Notes: generated from the sequence alone by a model not told the origin. 64,000 nt of DNA from Janthinobacterium sp. TB1-E2 (GCF_036885605.1 NZ_CP142523.1:3472001-3536000); one strand, 5' to 3'. Counted from the first letter of the stretch, positions 34,536 through 45,000 are shown. Translations and numbers: made by a program.

Positions 34536-35692
34536 GCGACCGCCGGCACTGTGGAGCCGGCACCCAGGTACGGCAGCTCCAGCACGGCTTCGACGCCAGG
34601 CCCGCTCTCGCGCTCACGCAGGCTCAGCCTGGCGGCGGCGCCGAACTGAGCCTGCAGGCGCGAGCGCAGATTGGCCAGCGCCATGCCGCTGCCCGGACGC
34701 GGTGGCTTGCCTGGGGCCGTCAAGCCCACGCCATCGTCAAGCACGCGGATTTCCAGGCGGCCCGCGCGTACCTCGGCATGCACGACGACGCTGCCGCCGT
34801 CCAGCTTGGGCGCCAGTCCGTGCTGGACGGCGTTCTCGACCAGCGGCTGCAGCATCAGCGTGGGCAGGCTGGCCAGGCGCGCTTGCGCGCTGGCGTCGAT
34901 GCGGAAACGCAGGCGCTCCTCCATGCGGATCTGCATCAAGCACAGATACTGGCTCGCCATGTCGAGTTCCGCTTCCAGCGTGCTGTCGCCCTGGCGCAGC
35001 TGCGACAGGCTGGCGCGCAGGTAGCCGGAAAACGTTTCCAGCATGCGTTTCGCGCGCGGCGGGTCGTAGTCCATCAGGCTCTGGATGTTGGCCAAGGTAT
35101 TGAACAACAGGTGCGACTCGATCTGTCCCTGCAGCAAGCGCAGGCGCGCATCCGTCACCTCGCTTTGCAGCTGCTGCTGGCGCAGGCGCGAATGCCACCA
35201 GGCCCAGTTAGCCGCCATCACAAACAGGATGAACACGGCAAACTTGGTCAGCGCGGCGGGCAGCGAGACGAACATGCCCCACAGCTTGAAACCGACCAGT
35301 ATTGGCACGATGGTAAAGCCGATGCTCATGCCCAGGATGATGGCCGCCAGGGACAGCGCGCCCAGCACCATGCCGGCGCGCAGGTCGCGCACGTTCGACA
35401 TGCGCTCGACCAGCGGCGCCGGCAGGCAGCGCCCGGCCAGGCGCAGCACGCCAAACAGGGTATGCACGATGCACAGGCAGATGCCGATGTTCGGCAGCAG
35501 TGATGCCCACCACCAGAGCGGCCGGTCGACCCGGCCGAAGATGGCGACGATGGTCATCAGGACCAATGCCAGGGCGACACCGATCAGGGAAACGACCAGC
35601 AGGCGGGTCAGGGTGGACACATCGTGCCGGGGGCGCAGTTCCCAAAGTGAACGCCAGCCCTGTAGCAAAGTCGTTTTTCTGATCATGGGCAT
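34532..35692 (-). CDS. LytS/YehU-type membrane sensor histidine kinase
   Basis: 386 aa from the ATG at 35692; 35686 is also possible. Four hydrophobic helices occupy the N-terminal half (about 30-160). The His_kinase domain (PF06580 type) has the phosphoacceptor in QGQIESHLLFNTLANIQ, followed by the ATP-binding part with VENAVQHGL and LDDGVGL. It transfers phosphate to the LytTR regulator encoded just downstream with a 4-bp overlap. Signal unknown. Confidence 0.93.
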   Translation of the reverse strand: MPMIRKTTLLQGWRSLWELRPRHDVSTLTRLLVVSLIGVALALVLMTIVAIFGRVDRPLWWWASLLPNIGICLCIVHTLFGVLRLAGRCLPAPLVERMSNVRDLRAGMVLGALSLAAIILGMSIGFTIVPILVGFKLWGMFVSLPAALTKFAVFILFVMAANWAWWHSRLRQQQLQSEVTDARLRLLQGQIESHLLFNTLANIQSLMDYDPPRAKRMLETFSGYLRASLSQLRQGDSTLEAELDMASQYLCLMQIRMEERLRFRIDASAQARLASLPTLMLQPLVENAVQHGLAPKLDGGSVVVHAEVRAGRLEIRVLDDGVGLTAPGKPPRPGSGMALANLRSRLQAQFGAAARLSLRERESGPGVEAVLELPYLGAGSTVPAVA

Positions 35693-35830
35693 AGTGTAGC
35701 GGCCCGTTGCCTGATTGACCAGAACATGGCTTGCCATTCATCGGCCCCATTGTCGATTCGTCGCATGCGTGCGGCCATCCGCTGGCCCGGCTGTCAATCT
35801 GTGTTCTCACCCACCGATTACAGGAGCCAC

Positions 35831-36832
35831 ATGAAGCACAGCATACTTATCGTTGCCTGCGCCATCTTTTGCAGCGCCCAGGCAGCTGCCGCCCCCTTCC
35901 TCCCGCCCATGGCCAGTATTCCCGCCGGCGTGTTTACCATGGGCAGCACGGAGCCGCGTATCGGTGACGGCAGCCATAATCCGGCCGAGGGGCCGCCCCA
36001 CGAGGTGCGCGTGGCCGCATTCCGACTTGCAAAATACGAGACGACGGTGGCGCAGTTCCGGCAATTCGTTGCCGCCAGCGGCTATCGGGCGGCTGGCGAA
36101 TGCTGGGAATTCGACCGCACTGACGGCATCGCGCTCAAGGCGTCGGGCTGGGACGCCCCTGCGCATGCGCCAACGGACTATCACCCCGTCATGTGCGTGA
36201 GCTGGGACGATGCCGCGGCCTATGTGCAATGGCTGGCGCGGGAAACGGGGCGCCCATTCCGCCTGCCCAGCGAGGCGGAATGGGAATACGCGGCGCGCGC
36301 CGGCACCCGCACGAAATACTCGTCCGGAGATGCGCCTGAACAATTATGCAAGTACGCCAACATGAAGGACCGGCGTTTCAAGGCGGCTGCGCAGCGCGAT
36401 CACGGCCTCGATATGCTGGTCACCGATTGCGATGACGGCACCGAGTACACGGCCGTCGTGGGCATGTATGCGCCCAACGGCTACGGCTTGCACGACATGA
36501 TGGGCAACGTGGCGGAATGGGTGGCCGATTGCCAGCATCCCGACTACCGGGGTGCGCCCGTCGACGGGGCGGCCTGGCGCAGCGGTTGCGAGGCGGAAGG
36601 TGACTATTTCATCACGCGGGGCGGCAGCTATTCGTCCTCGCGCCAGGTACTGCGCAGCGCAGCGCGCGGGCATGGCGGCCGCGGCAATGCCAGCAGCCTG
36701 GGCGAAGGTTTTCGCATTGCCGAGGACCTGGGCGGCTGCACGGCCAGCACCTGTGCCGGGGGGGATGCCGCATTCATCCAGGCGCTGCACGCCGCGCAGC
36801 AGGCGGAACTGCATCGCCGCGCACGCCACTGA
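35831..36832 (+). CDS. Secreted SUMF1/FGE-fold protein
   Basis: 333 aa from the ATG at 35831, which has AGGAG 7 bp upstream; a reading from 35726 has no such site. Signal peptide at 1-20. The formylglycine-generating-enzyme fold is marked by IPAGVFTMGS, the central PVMCVSWDDAAAYVQWLA and RLPSEAEWEYAARAGT, then GLHDMMGNVAEW and FITRGGSYSSSR. The active-site Cys pair of true FGE, expected near the C-terminal RGGS region, is missing, so it is unlikely to make formylglycine. Periplasmic; partner unknown. Confidence 0.88.
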   Translation: MKHSILIVACAIFCSAQAAAAPFLPPMASIPAGVFTMGSTEPRIGDGSHNPAEGPPHEVRVAAFRLAKYETTVAQFRQFVAASGYRAAGECWEFDRTDGIALKASGWDAPAHAPTDYHPVMCVSWDDAAAYVQWLARETGRPFRLPSEAEWEYAARAGTRTKYSSGDAPEQLCKYANMKDRRFKAAAQRDHGLDMLVTDCDDGTEYTAVVGMYAPNGYGLHDMMGNVAEWVADCQHPDYRGAPVDGAAWRSGCEAEGDYFITRGGSYSSSRQVLRSAARGHGGRGNASSLGEGFRIAEDLGGCTASTCAGGDAAFIQALHAAQQAELHRRARH

Positions 36833-36840
36833 AGGCTTGC

Positions 36841-37890
36841 TTACTGCAGCAGCGGCGCCACCTTGTCGCGCAAGACCGTCCATTGGGCGTTGAGCACGGC
36901 CTGGTTGGGGTCGTGTCCGGCGCGTTTCACCAAGGTAAAATCCTTGGCCGGCGCCGTGATGCTGTCGAAGTAGGTACGCGCGATGGCGGGCGAGGTCAGC
37001 AAGTCCGCTTCGCCCATGATGAAAAACACGGGCAAGTCAAAGCGCGTGCCCAGCGCGGGCAGGTTGACCTTGGCGAACATGCCGTCGCCGCGCAGGCCGA
37101 TAAACTGGATGTAGGAATAGTCATCGGCGGCCTCGGCCGCCGCCAGGGCTTGCGGCGTGGCATAGAACGGCGCCGGCTGCCACCAGTGTTTCGGCGGCGG
37201 ATCCGTTGCCAATCCTTCATATTTGCGGTCGAAGCGGCGCAAGATGCCGAAGTTGCGCGGATCGCGCCACGGCGGCGCACCGAGCGCCGTCAGCTTGTCC
37301 ACCGTGGTGGTATCGCCAGCCGCTTGCGCCAGCGCCATCACTTCCCGGTACATGCCCGTTTCATTGTCCCGCGCATTGACCACCTGCGCCGTGCCGATAT
37401 ACACATGGAACAGGTCGGGGCGCGCCTTGGCCATGTGCACGCCCAGTATCGATCCCCAGGAACTGCCCATCAAAATGACTTTCTGCTGGCCCAGATGCTG
37501 TTCAATATGGCGGGCCACGGCGATGCCGTCGTCACGCATCTGTTCCACCGTCAAGGGCACATCTTCCGCCGGTTGCTGTTTCGCATACGTCATGCCGGCG
37601 CCGCGCTGGTCCCATTGCACCAGGGTGTAGTGGCGTTCCCAGCCGGCGTAGATGGCGTCCGCATACGGACTCAACGCATTGCCGGGGCCGCCATGAATGA
37701 ACAGGATCACGGGATTGCCGCAGGCGGCGCCTGTGACCGTGATCCATTGTTCGATGCCATTGATGGGCACATAGCCTTGTTCGCGGATGGACTGTGCGGG
37801 CGAGGCGCAGATGGACGGGGAGGCGGGCGGTGCCGCTTGCGCCACGCCGCAACAAGATAACAGCAGCAATGCCAGGCTCGTGATGCGCAT
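36841..37890 (-). CDS. Secreted alpha/beta hydrolase, proline iminopeptidase-like
   Basis: 349 aa from the ATG at 37890 with GAGGA upstream; signal peptide at 1-19. The fold is marked by the oxyanion segment FIHGGPGN, the nucleophile elbow MGSSWGSILG, Asp in GEADLL and His in RAGHDPN, a complete triad. HGGPG is typical of prolyl iminopeptidases and related S33 peptidases. It is 28 bp downstream of another hydrolase gene, in the same operon, and converges on the SUMF1 gene. Confidence 0.9.
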   Translation of the reverse strand: MRITSLALLLLSCCGVAQAAPPASPSICASPAQSIREQGYVPINGIEQWITVTGAACGNPVILFIHGGPGNALSPYADAIYAGWERHYTLVQWDQRGAGMTYAKQQPAEDVPLTVEQMRDDGIAVARHIEQHLGQQKVILMGSSWGSILGVHMAKARPDLFHVYIGTAQVVNARDNETGMYREVMALAQAAGDTTTVDKLTALGAPPWRDPRNFGILRRFDRKYEGLATDPPPKHWWQPAPFYATPQALAAAEAADDYSYIQFIGLRGDGMFAKVNLPALGTRFDLPVFFIMGEADLLTSPAIARTYFDSITAPAKDFTLVKRAGHDPNQAVLNAQWTVLRDKVAPLLQ

Positions 37891-37918
37891 ATCGTCCTCT
37901 TTTATATCGTTTTGGGTA

Positions 37919-39358
37919 TTACAGGGTGCAATCCTGCGCCGGTTTGCCGGCAATAAAACGGGTGCTGGCCTGTTCAAAGCAGGCGGGCGCCGTCCATAAA
38001 ATGAAATGCGGGGCGTTCTGCACGGTGGACAGGGCCACCTTGCCAGCCTTGCTCAGTGTCAAAGCCCGCACTTGCGCCTGCGCGCCCGCGTATGGCGTCT
38101 TCGGGTCCAGCGTTCCCTGCAGTACCAAAGTTGTCGGCATTTTCTCCGGCAAGACACCGAAATAGGCGTCGCGCGGGTAGGTGGGCAAGCCGCCGCCCAG
38201 CAGGATGCGGGGCAGGGGACTGGTAAACAGCAAATCCGCCTCGTCTCGGGCGATGTCCGCGGCCGTCCAGCCGGGCCGCAACGACGGCTGCAGATTGTTT
38301 TCCGAATTGCTGATGATATTGACCAGCGGAATCGACAGCGGCGACTGGGGATAGCTGCCCAGGCTGGCCGCCGCGTCCGCCAACGTGGCGCGCACGGACG
38401 CCAGTTCCGCTTCGCCGCCCCGGTCCAGGTCTTGCAGCAGATACGGGATGCGTGCGCGCGCGGCAGGCACGTCAAGCATGCCGCCAAGGAAGTTTTTCAG
38501 GTTCTTGCCGGGAATGGTCGCCAGCAGGGCCGGGTCCGCTTGCGCCTTGTCCAGCACGCGGCGGTACAAGGTGGCAGCCGGCTCGCCCAATGCCGCGTGA
38601 CAAGCCGCATCCGCATCGCAGCGGGCCAGTACCTGCATGCCGACCGTGTTGACCACGTGCGAGCGCTGGCTCAAGTCCCAGCGCGCATCCGTTTGCGGCG
38701 GCACCAAGGAGTCGAGGATGACGCCCTGGACGGGCAGCGGCCCCAGCTGCAAGGTGCGCAAGACCAGCTGCGTGCCATACGACACACTGTATATATACAC
38801 GGGCGGCTTCTTCTTGCCCTGTTCGCCTTCGATCAGGGCTTTCAAGTCGCGCGCCGCCATGGTGATGGAAAACTGGCCCGCGTATTCCGGCACGAGGTTG
38901 ATGCCGGCAAAACAGCTGCCCCATTCGGCCCCGGCCAGGGCGCGGCCGCCGGGACTTTGTTCGGATTCCTCCACCTTGCACAGGCGCGAAGAATGGCCCG
39001 TGCCCCGGTGGTCGGGAATCAGGAATTCAAAGCCGAGAAAGCTGCGGCGCAAGGTGGGCAGCAAGCTGTAGAACGCGGCGCCCGATTCGCCGGGACCGCC
39101 CGCCACCAGCCACAGAGTGCCTTTGGCCGGCTTGCCGGCAGGCACATCGGCAGCAAATTTGCGCACGAAGACGTGCATGGCATCCGCGTCGCCGATGGCA
39201 CGACCCTGGGCATCGTAGCTGCCGGGCACGTTCAAGCCCGAGCACAGGCTGCCGGGAGCGGCCGTATCGGAGCAGGGCGTGAAAACCAGGGGTTCGGCAT
39301 GCAGGCAGGTGTTGGCAAGCAAGGTAGACAGCAGGGTCAGGCGGGGCAGGAAGGTCAT
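37919..39358 (-). CDS. Secreted alpha/beta hydrolase, TAP-like S33 peptidase
   Basis: 479 aa with a signal peptide (1-21). The oxyanion turn is VAGGPGESG, the nucleophile elbow SVSYGTQ, the acid in QGTLDPKTP and the His in QNAPHFI, so the triad is complete. The long cap and TAP-like C-terminal domain fit the S33 tripeptidyl-aminopeptidase group. It is probably periplasmic or secreted and acts on short peptides. It is upstream of and co-transcribed with the hydrolase at 36841-37890. Confidence 0.88.
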   Translation of the reverse strand: MTFLPRLTLLSTLLANTCLHAEPLVFTPCSDTAAPGSLCSGLNVPGSYDAQGRAIGDADAMHVFVRKFAADVPAGKPAKGTLWLVAGGPGESGAAFYSLLPTLRRSFLGFEFLIPDHRGTGHSSRLCKVEESEQSPGGRALAGAEWGSCFAGINLVPEYAGQFSITMAARDLKALIEGEQGKKKPPVYIYSVSYGTQLVLRTLQLGPLPVQGVILDSLVPPQTDARWDLSQRSHVVNTVGMQVLARCDADAACHAALGEPAATLYRRVLDKAQADPALLATIPGKNLKNFLGGMLDVPAARARIPYLLQDLDRGGEAELASVRATLADAAASLGSYPQSPLSIPLVNIISNSENNLQPSLRPGWTAADIARDEADLLFTSPLPRILLGGGLPTYPRDAYFGVLPEKMPTTLVLQGTLDPKTPYAGAQAQVRALTLSKAGKVALSTVQNAPHFILWTAPACFEQASTRFIAGKPAQDCTL

Positions 39359-39443
39359 CGGCTACTTTGGCGGCGGTGGAGATCAAGCGCCAAAGTAGCG
39401 TTTTTTACAGCAATTGTCCAGATGGAAATATTTCTGTTAGGGA

Positions 39444-41759
39444 CTATGCTTGCTGGCTCTTGCGCAGCAAGCGCAGGCCGTTCGCCACCACGAGCAGACT
39501 GGCGCCCACGTCGGCGAACACGGCCATCCACAAGGTCGCCATGCTGGCCAGGGCCAGGCCGAAGAAGACGGCCTTGATGCCGATGGCAAAGCTGATGTTT
39601 TGCACGAGGATGCTGCGTGTGCGCTGGCTCAGGCTGATAAATTCAGGCAATTTGCCCAGTTCATCATCCATCAGGGCCACGTCCGCCGTTTCGATGGCCG
39701 TGTCGCTGCCGGCCGCGCCCATGGCAAAGCCGATGTCGGCCTGCGCCAGGGCCGGAGCGTCGTTGACGCCATCACCGAGCATGGCGACCACGCCGAACTG
39801 CTGCTGCAAGGCCTTGATTTCATCGAGTTTGTTTTCCGGCAGCAACTCCGCCTTGACCAGGCTGACACCGACTTCGGCGCCGATGCGCTGCGCCGTCAGC
39901 GCATTGTCTCCCGTCAGCATCACGGTGGTGACGCCCAGCGCATCCAACTTGGCGATGGCGGACGCCGCAGTCGGGCGCAGCACGTCGGCCACGGCGATCA
40001 CGCCCAGCGCACCGGCTGAGGTGGCCAGCACCATGGCTGTGTATGCCTGCTGTTCCAGCCCGACCAAAATGGCTTGCAGTGCCGGAGTCAGTATCTTCAA
40101 TTCCGTCATCAGACGCGCATTGCCCAGGTAATACGTCTGGCCATTGATCGTGCCTTGCACGCCGCGTCCATGCAGGGCGGCAAACTGGGTCACGGGCAAG
40201 TGGCTGCTGGCGGGCGGGCCGGCCTTGACGATGGCGGCAGCCAGGGGGTGGGCCGAGTTCGCATCAAGGCTGGCAGCCAGCAGCAGGATGGTGTCGCGGC
40301 TGCCGCCATCGAGCGCCACCACGTCCGTGACCGCTGGTTTGCCCATGGTCAAGGTACCTGTCTTGTCGACGGCGATGGCCTTGATCCGGTAGCCCGTTTC
40401 CAGGAATTGCCCGCCTTTGACCAGAATGCCGCGCCGCGCGGCCGCCGTCAGGCCGCTGACGACGGTCACTGGCGTGGAAATGACGAGCGCGCAAGGGCAG
40501 GCGATCACCAGCATCACCAGCGCTTTATACACCCAGGCCATGAATGGCTGGCCCAGCAGCAGTGGCGGCAGCACGGCCACGAGGATGGCGAAGACGACGA
40601 CGGCCGGCGTGTAGTAACGGGCGAAATTGTCGACAAAGCGCTGCGTGGGCGCCTGTTTGCCCTGGGTTTCCTCGATCACCTTGACGATTTTCGCCAGGGT
40701 GCTGTTGCCGCTGTTGGCCGTCACGGTGACGTCGAGCAAGCCCCGTTCATTGATGGTGCCCGCATACACGACGTCACCCACGGCCTTGTCCACGGGCATG
40801 CTTTCACCCGTGATCGGCGCCTGGTTGACGGACGATTCGCCGCTGGCCACCACGCCATCGAGCGCGATGCGTTCGCCCGGCTTAACGCGCATCAAGGCAC
40901 CGATGGCCACCGTGGCGACGGATACTTGCTGCCAGGCGCCACTGGCGTCGGCCACTGTCGCCGTATCGGGCGCCAGCTGCATCAGGCTGTGCACGGCGTT
41001 GCGTGCGCGGTTCAGGGACAAGCCCTCGATCAGTTCGGCGATGGCGAACAGGAAGATGACCATGGCCGCTTCCGGCCACTGGCCAATGGCGACGGCGCCG
41101 AAAACCGCCAGGCTCATCAAGAAATTGATGTTCAGCGTGAATGTTTTCAGGGCAATCCAGCCCTTTTTCAGGGTCGGCCAGCCGCCCGTGGCGATCGACA
41201 GCAGGGCCAGGGCGATGACGAGGGGCGAACTGTCTTCATGCGTGGTCCACGCCAGCGCTTCGGCGGCCGCTGCAGCGAGGCCGGAGACGACCAGCAAGCC
41301 TTTTTGCAGGCCGCTCAGGCTGCCTTCGTTCGGATCCCGCGCGACGGTGGCGTTCGCTTCCATGGGAATGGCCTGCATGCCGATGCCGTGCAGGGCCGCT
41401 TCCACCGTGGCCAGCGAGGGCAGGGTGTGGTGCACGTCGAGCACGCGGTTCATCAGGTTGAAATCGAGGCCCACGACGCCGGCCATATTGCTTAGCTTGT
41501 TGCGGATCAGCCGTTCTTCCGTGGGGCAATCCATGTTCGCGATGCGGTATTTGGCCGTGTTCGCGCCGGCAATGGCGGTGCTGGGGAGGGCCGGGCCAGA
41601 CGGGGCGGCTGGCGTGGACGAGCACGCATGCTGGCTGGAACAGCAGCTGACCGCCTTGGGCGCATGGTCATGCTTGTGCTCATGCTTGTGCTGATGGTCG
41701 TGCTTGTGCTCATGGTCGTGCGCATGGGTGTGGTCGTGATCGTGGCTATCGTGTGGCAT
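39444..41759 (-). CDS. cadA: Heavy-metal P1B-type ATPase (Cd/Zn/Pb exporter)
   Basis: 771 aa. A His/Asp-rich N-terminal tail (1-33) is followed by a metal-binding domain with MDCPTEE. Eight membrane helices are expected, with the ion-site CPC in VIACPCALVIST. Catalytic motifs are DKTGTLT (phosphorylated Asp), AHPLAAA and GDGVNDAPAL. It exports Cd(II), Zn(II) or Pb(II) across the inner membrane. The divergent MerR-type gene and the 19-bp-spacer promoter at 41792-41822 show metal induction. The exact metal preference is not certain. Confidence 0.93.
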   Translation of the reverse strand: MPHDSHDHDHTHAHDHEHKHDHQHKHEHKHDHAPKAVSCCSSQHACSSTPAAPSGPALPSTAIAGANTAKYRIANMDCPTEERLIRNKLSNMAGVVGLDFNLMNRVLDVHHTLPSLATVEAALHGIGMQAIPMEANATVARDPNEGSLSGLQKGLLVVSGLAAAAAEALAWTTHEDSSPLVIALALLSIATGGWPTLKKGWIALKTFTLNINFLMSLAVFGAVAIGQWPEAAMVIFLFAIAELIEGLSLNRARNAVHSLMQLAPDTATVADASGAWQQVSVATVAIGALMRVKPGERIALDGVVASGESSVNQAPITGESMPVDKAVGDVVYAGTINERGLLDVTVTANSGNSTLAKIVKVIEETQGKQAPTQRFVDNFARYYTPAVVVFAILVAVLPPLLLGQPFMAWVYKALVMLVIACPCALVISTPVTVVSGLTAAARRGILVKGGQFLETGYRIKAIAVDKTGTLTMGKPAVTDVVALDGGSRDTILLLAASLDANSAHPLAAAIVKAGPPASSHLPVTQFAALHGRGVQGTINGQTYYLGNARLMTELKILTPALQAILVGLEQQAYTAMVLATSAGALGVIAVADVLRPTAASAIAKLDALGVTTVMLTGDNALTAQRIGAEVGVSLVKAELLPENKLDEIKALQQQFGVVAMLGDGVNDAPALAQADIGFAMGAAGSDTAIETADVALMDDELGKLPEFISLSQRTRSILVQNISFAIGIKAVFFGLALASMATLWMAVFADVGASLLVVANGLRLLRKSQQA

Positions 41760-41791
41760 CGCATCGTCCTTCCGGTTTCGTGTATGCTTCC

Positions 41792-41822
41792 ATTAGAAAC
41801 CCTGTAGCCGCTACAGGGTCAA
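41792..41822 (-). promoter_or_regulatory. MerR-type promoter and operator of the metal ATPase gene
   Basis: On the minus strand TTGACC (-35, complement of 41817-41822) and TCTAAT (-10, complement of 41792-41797) are 19 bp apart. The spacer holds the perfect 9-bp inverted repeat ACCCTGTAG-CCG-CTACAGGGT (41799-41819). This is the classic overlong-spacer arrangement activated by CadR/PbrR/ZntR regulators through DNA untwisting. Confidence 0.93.
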
Positions 41823-41856
41823 GCGCAATTTGCGCGAAAGAATGAAAGGGGATGCC

Positions 41857-42288
41857 ATGCGTATCGGAGAACTGGCCAAACGGACAGATTGTGACGTGGA
41901 AACCGTGCGTTATTATGAAAAGGCGGGCTTGCTGCAGGAACCGGGCCGCAACAGCGCCGGCTACCGCGAATACCGCGAAGAACACCAGGAACGGCTGCAA
42001 TTCATCCGCCATTGCCGCTCCCTGCAGATCGGCTTGACCGATATCCGCGCCTTGCTGGAATTCAAGAATAATCCGGCAGAAGGGTGCCAAAGCGTCAATG
42101 AATTGCTCGACCACCATATCTTGCGCATTGCCGAACAGATGGCGAATTTGCAGATATTGCAGCAGCAATTGGTGACCCTGCGCCACCAGTGCGACCAGCC
42201 GCAGCCGTCGCAAGACTGCGCGATCCTGCAAAACCTGTCCGAAGCGGCCAGCGGCCACGACTGCGCCTGCCATACCGAACTTCATTGA
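41857..42288 (+). CDS. cadR: CadR/PbrR-type MerR regulator (Cd/Pb-responsive)
   Basis: 143 aa from the ATG at 41857 with AAAGGGG upstream. The MerR HTH is MRIGELAKRTDCDVETVRYYEKAGLL. Cys77, Cys112 and Cys121 match the three metal-binding Cys of CadR/PbrR, and the C-terminal HDCACHTELH resembles the second Cys/His site of CadR. As a dimer it should repress, and with metal activate, the ATPase promoter at 41792-41822. Confidence 0.93.
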   Translation: MRIGELAKRTDCDVETVRYYEKAGLLQEPGRNSAGYREYREEHQERLQFIRHCRSLQIGLTDIRALLEFKNNPAEGCQSVNELLDHHILRIAEQMANLQILQQQLVTLRHQCDQPQPSQDCAILQNLSEAASGHDCACHTELH

Positions 42289-42298
42289 CGATTGCTGC

Positions 42299-43381
42299 AT
42301 GTTGAAACTGACACCTGGAAGAACTTTACTGGCTTTATCCCTGCTGTCGCCGCTCAGCCATGCCGCCGATACGCCTGCGGCAGCCGTCCACTACCTGACC
42401 CTGTACGCCGCGCCCGGCGTGCCGCAGGACGATGACCCGTATACGTGGAGCACGGCTGGCGGCAAGCAGCTGGCGAAAGGCGTAACGAAGGCCGACGGCC
42501 GCGCCTATGTCAAAGGCGAGGAGGGCGAAGACACGTATATTCTGAAAACCGTCAGCATGCGCTGGCAGCTGAAGGTCCCCGCCCAGTGTTGGCAGGGGGC
42601 GCCGGACGCCTTCCAGCAATGCATGCAACTGGCCAAGACCACAAGCCGCTATGATGAAGAGCAAGAAGCGCGCAAGCTGGCGGAGCAGCAGAAAGAAGTC
42701 ACGATGCAGGCCAGGATCGCCGCTTATGCGGTGCAGGCCCGCGCCAACGACGATGATCTGGCTTGGCTGGGACGCTTGCCTTCGAGCTGGACCCTGGAAA
42801 GCTATGGCAAGCGCCTGCTGGGCATCGGCGACAAGGTGGCCGGGCAGATTAGCAACGCGCTCAAGGATGGCGGGCCCGATGCGCGCCAGTTCGTCTGCCG
42901 CGCGCCCGCTGACTATGGCCCCGTGCCGGACCAGGCCTTTGTTGAAGCGTGGATGGCATTGCCGGGCGATGTGCGCAAGGTACGCGCCGGCCCCGCCTGG
43001 GATGCGCTGGTGGCGGCCGGCGAAAAAGGCAACTGGATGGCCCGATTGGAACTGTATTACGCCTTGTCCAGCGTCAATGTTCACGCACTGAGCTTGCTGG
43101 AACAGTACCGCATCGTGCAATTGATGGAATGGTTGCACAAGAAACAGGTGGGCGGCCTGTATGGCTACTTCAGCGCCGGCATACCTGTCACCCCCGGCAA
43201 TTTGCCTAGCGCCACCTGGCGCAAGCAGGACCAGGCCTCGCTGTATGCTGCCATGCTGGGCAGTTACGAGGATCAGAACAGCCGGGGTAGCGCCTTGCAG
43301 ACGGACCTGGACCCCGCGCTGGCCGAGGCGGGCAGGAAAATGCTGGCCTGCGCCAAGGCTGCCATGCCGCAACGTTACTGA
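42299..43381 (+). CDS. Hypothetical secreted protein
   Basis: 360 aa with a signal peptide (1-22, cleavage after SHA). A helical, charged segment (about 110-150) is followed by a helical C-terminal half with [14 protein letters not shown] and GLYGYFSAG that vaguely recalls Sel1/DUF6396-like proteins. It follows the cadR stop by 10 bp, so it may share a transcript, but there are no metal-binding features and the functional link is doubtful. Confidence 0.65.
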   Translation: MLKLTPGRTLLALSLLSPLSHAADTPAAAVHYLTLYAAPGVPQDDDPYTWSTAGGKQLAKGVTKADGRAYVKGEEGEDTYILKTVSMRWQLKVPAQCWQGAPDAFQQCMQLAKTTSRYDEEQEARKLAEQQKEVTMQARIAAYAVQARANDDDLAWLGRLPSSWTLESYGKRLLGIGDKVAGQISNALKDGGPDARQFVCRAPADYGPVPDQAFVEAWMALPGDVRKVRAGPAWDALVAAGEKGNWMARLELYYALSSVNVHALSLLEQYRIVQLMEWLHKKQVGGLYGYFSAGIPVTPGNLPSATWRKQDQASLYAAMLGSYEDQNSRGSALQTDLDPALAEAGRKMLACAKAAMPQRY

Positions 43382-44928
43382 CGGGGCAGCAACGGCGGGC
43401 CGCCATCGCCCAGGCGGAAGGCGTCAACCACGCGCAGCAAGTCATGCGCCTGGTCTTGCATGCTTTGCGCGGCGGCGGCCGATTGTTCGACGAGGGCGGC
43501 ATTGCGCTGGGTCAATTCGTCCATTTCCGTGATGGCATTGTTGACTTCCTCGATGCCCTTGCTCTGGCGCTGGCTGGCCGCCGTGATGTCGTTCATGATT
43601 TCCGTCACCTGCTGGACGGAGGCGACGATATCTCCCATGGTGCGCCCGGCGCTGTCGGCCAGCTCGCTGCCCGTTTCTATCCTGGCCACGGAATCCTCGA
43701 TCAGCTGCTTGATTTCGCGTGCCGCCGTGGCTGAACGCTGCGCCAGGCCACGCACCTCGGTGGCGACGACGGCAAAACCGCGCCCCTGTTCGCCCGCGCG
43801 CGCCGCTTCCACTGCCGCGTTCAAGGCGAGGATATTCGTCTGGAACGCGATGCCGTCGATAACGGCGATGATGTCGACGATGCGTCCGGAACTGGCCTTG
43901 ATCGAACCCATCGTCTCGACTACCTGGCCCACGACGCGCCCGCCCTCGAGCGCCACGTTCGACGTCGACAGTACCATCTGGTTGGCCTGGTGTGCGTGGC
44001 TGGCGTTTTCGCGCACGGTATCCGTCAAGGCATGCATGGACGACGCCGTTTCTTGCAAGGAATGGGCCTGCGACTCGGTACGGGCCGACAAGTCCGCATT
44101 GCCCAGCGCGATTTCACTGGCTTCCACCGTGATGGTAGAGCCCGCCTGGCGTATATCGCCCAATAAAGTGTTCCAGTTCTTCAGTACGGTGGCCAGGGCC
44201 CGGGTCAGCTTGCCCACCTCGTCGTCGCCCCGGGCTTCGATGCGCGTGGTCAGGTCGCCGGCGGCCAGGCTTTCAGCGGCGCGGCAGGCGTCATCGATGG
44301 GCCCGACCACGGAGCGCGCCACCCATGTGGCGATCAGGGCCAGCAAGGCAAAGCCAACAGCCATGGTGCCCAGCGACAGCCAGCCGGCGCGTTGGCCCGC
44401 ATTTTTTGTTTCCTGCAAGGCCACAACCGTGCGCTGGTCGAGGTTGAGCAGTACCTGGCGCAGCTGCCCGCGCACTTGCTGGTAGTGTCCGGCGGCATTT
44501 TGCATCGCGGCCACGCCCGTATTCGGGTCCATGGACGCCAGATCCAGCGCCTGCGCCACGCTGGCACGGTAGCGCTCGACACCGGGCAAGGCCTGGCCCG
44601 CTTCCGTGGCGGCGCCCGAGAATTTCTGCAGCTCCTTCAATCCTTGCGCGATGGCGTTCAACTGGCCATCCGTTTGCGCGCCGAATTGCTTGAACTGCTC
44701 TTCGGACAGGCTGGCCGCGATGGCGATCTTCGCATACACGTCGGCATGTACCTGGCCCAGGGCAATAGCTTGCTGGTTAGCAAGCCGTTCGGCCGTCAGG
44801 GTGACGTCTTTCAGTTCGCGCATGCGCTGCTCATTCTGCTGCATGGCGAAGTAGGACAAGGCACCCATGGCCAGCAGGCAAGCCAGCGCGACCACCGGGA
44901 CGATCAACATCTTCTGTGCGATTTTCAT
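43375..44928 (-). CDS. Methyl-accepting chemotaxis protein
   Basis: 517 aa. TM1 (about 7-28), a mostly helical periplasmic domain (about 30-183), TM2 (about 184-208), a HAMP domain (about 210-262) and the cytoplasmic signalling hairpin with tip [20 protein letters not shown] and [16 protein letters not shown]. No C-terminal CheR-docking pentapeptide is present. The 3' end overlaps the convergent gene by 7 bp. The periplasmic region looks like a four-helix bundle. A secreted Cache-domain gene lies just upstream. Confidence 0.94.
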   Translation of the reverse strand: MKIAQKMLIVPVVALACLLAMGALSYFAMQQNEQRMRELKDVTLTAERLANQQAIALGQVHADVYAKIAIAASLSEEQFKQFGAQTDGQLNAIAQGLKELQKFSGAATEAGQALPGVERYRASVAQALDLASMDPNTGVAAMQNAAGHYQQVRGQLRQVLLNLDQRTVVALQETKNAGQRAGWLSLGTMAVGFALLALIATWVARSVVGPIDDACRAAESLAAGDLTTRIEARGDDEVGKLTRALATVLKNWNTLLGDIRQAGSTITVEASEIALGNADLSARTESQAHSLQETASSMHALTDTVRENASHAHQANQMVLSTSNVALEGGRVVGQVVETMGSIKASSGRIVDIIAVIDGIAFQTNILALNAAVEAARAGEQGRGFAVVATEVRGLAQRSATAAREIKQLIEDSVARIETGSELADSAGRTMGDIVASVQQVTEIMNDITAASQRQSKGIEEVNNAITEMDELTQRNAALVEQSAAAAQSMQDQAHDLLRVVDAFRLGDGGPPLLPRQ

Positions 44929-45000
44929 TGAGGCCCGTAGCGTTGAAAAGTTCGTTGAGAGATCGGCGTGCCATCCCGGCGCTGGCCGCGCGGCGGCCGG

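Noticed and set aside
35831-36832. Formylglycine-generating enzyme
   Set aside because: The fold is present, but the active-site Cys pair near the C-terminal RGGS region is missing, so sulfatase activation is unlikely.
38006-39577. 523-codon plus-strand frame over the TAP-like hydrolase
   Set aside because: Antisense to a complete hydrolase with signal peptide and catalytic triad.
40074-41495. 473-codon plus-strand frame over the P-type ATPase
   Set aside because: Antisense to the ATPase; low-complexity, no domain.
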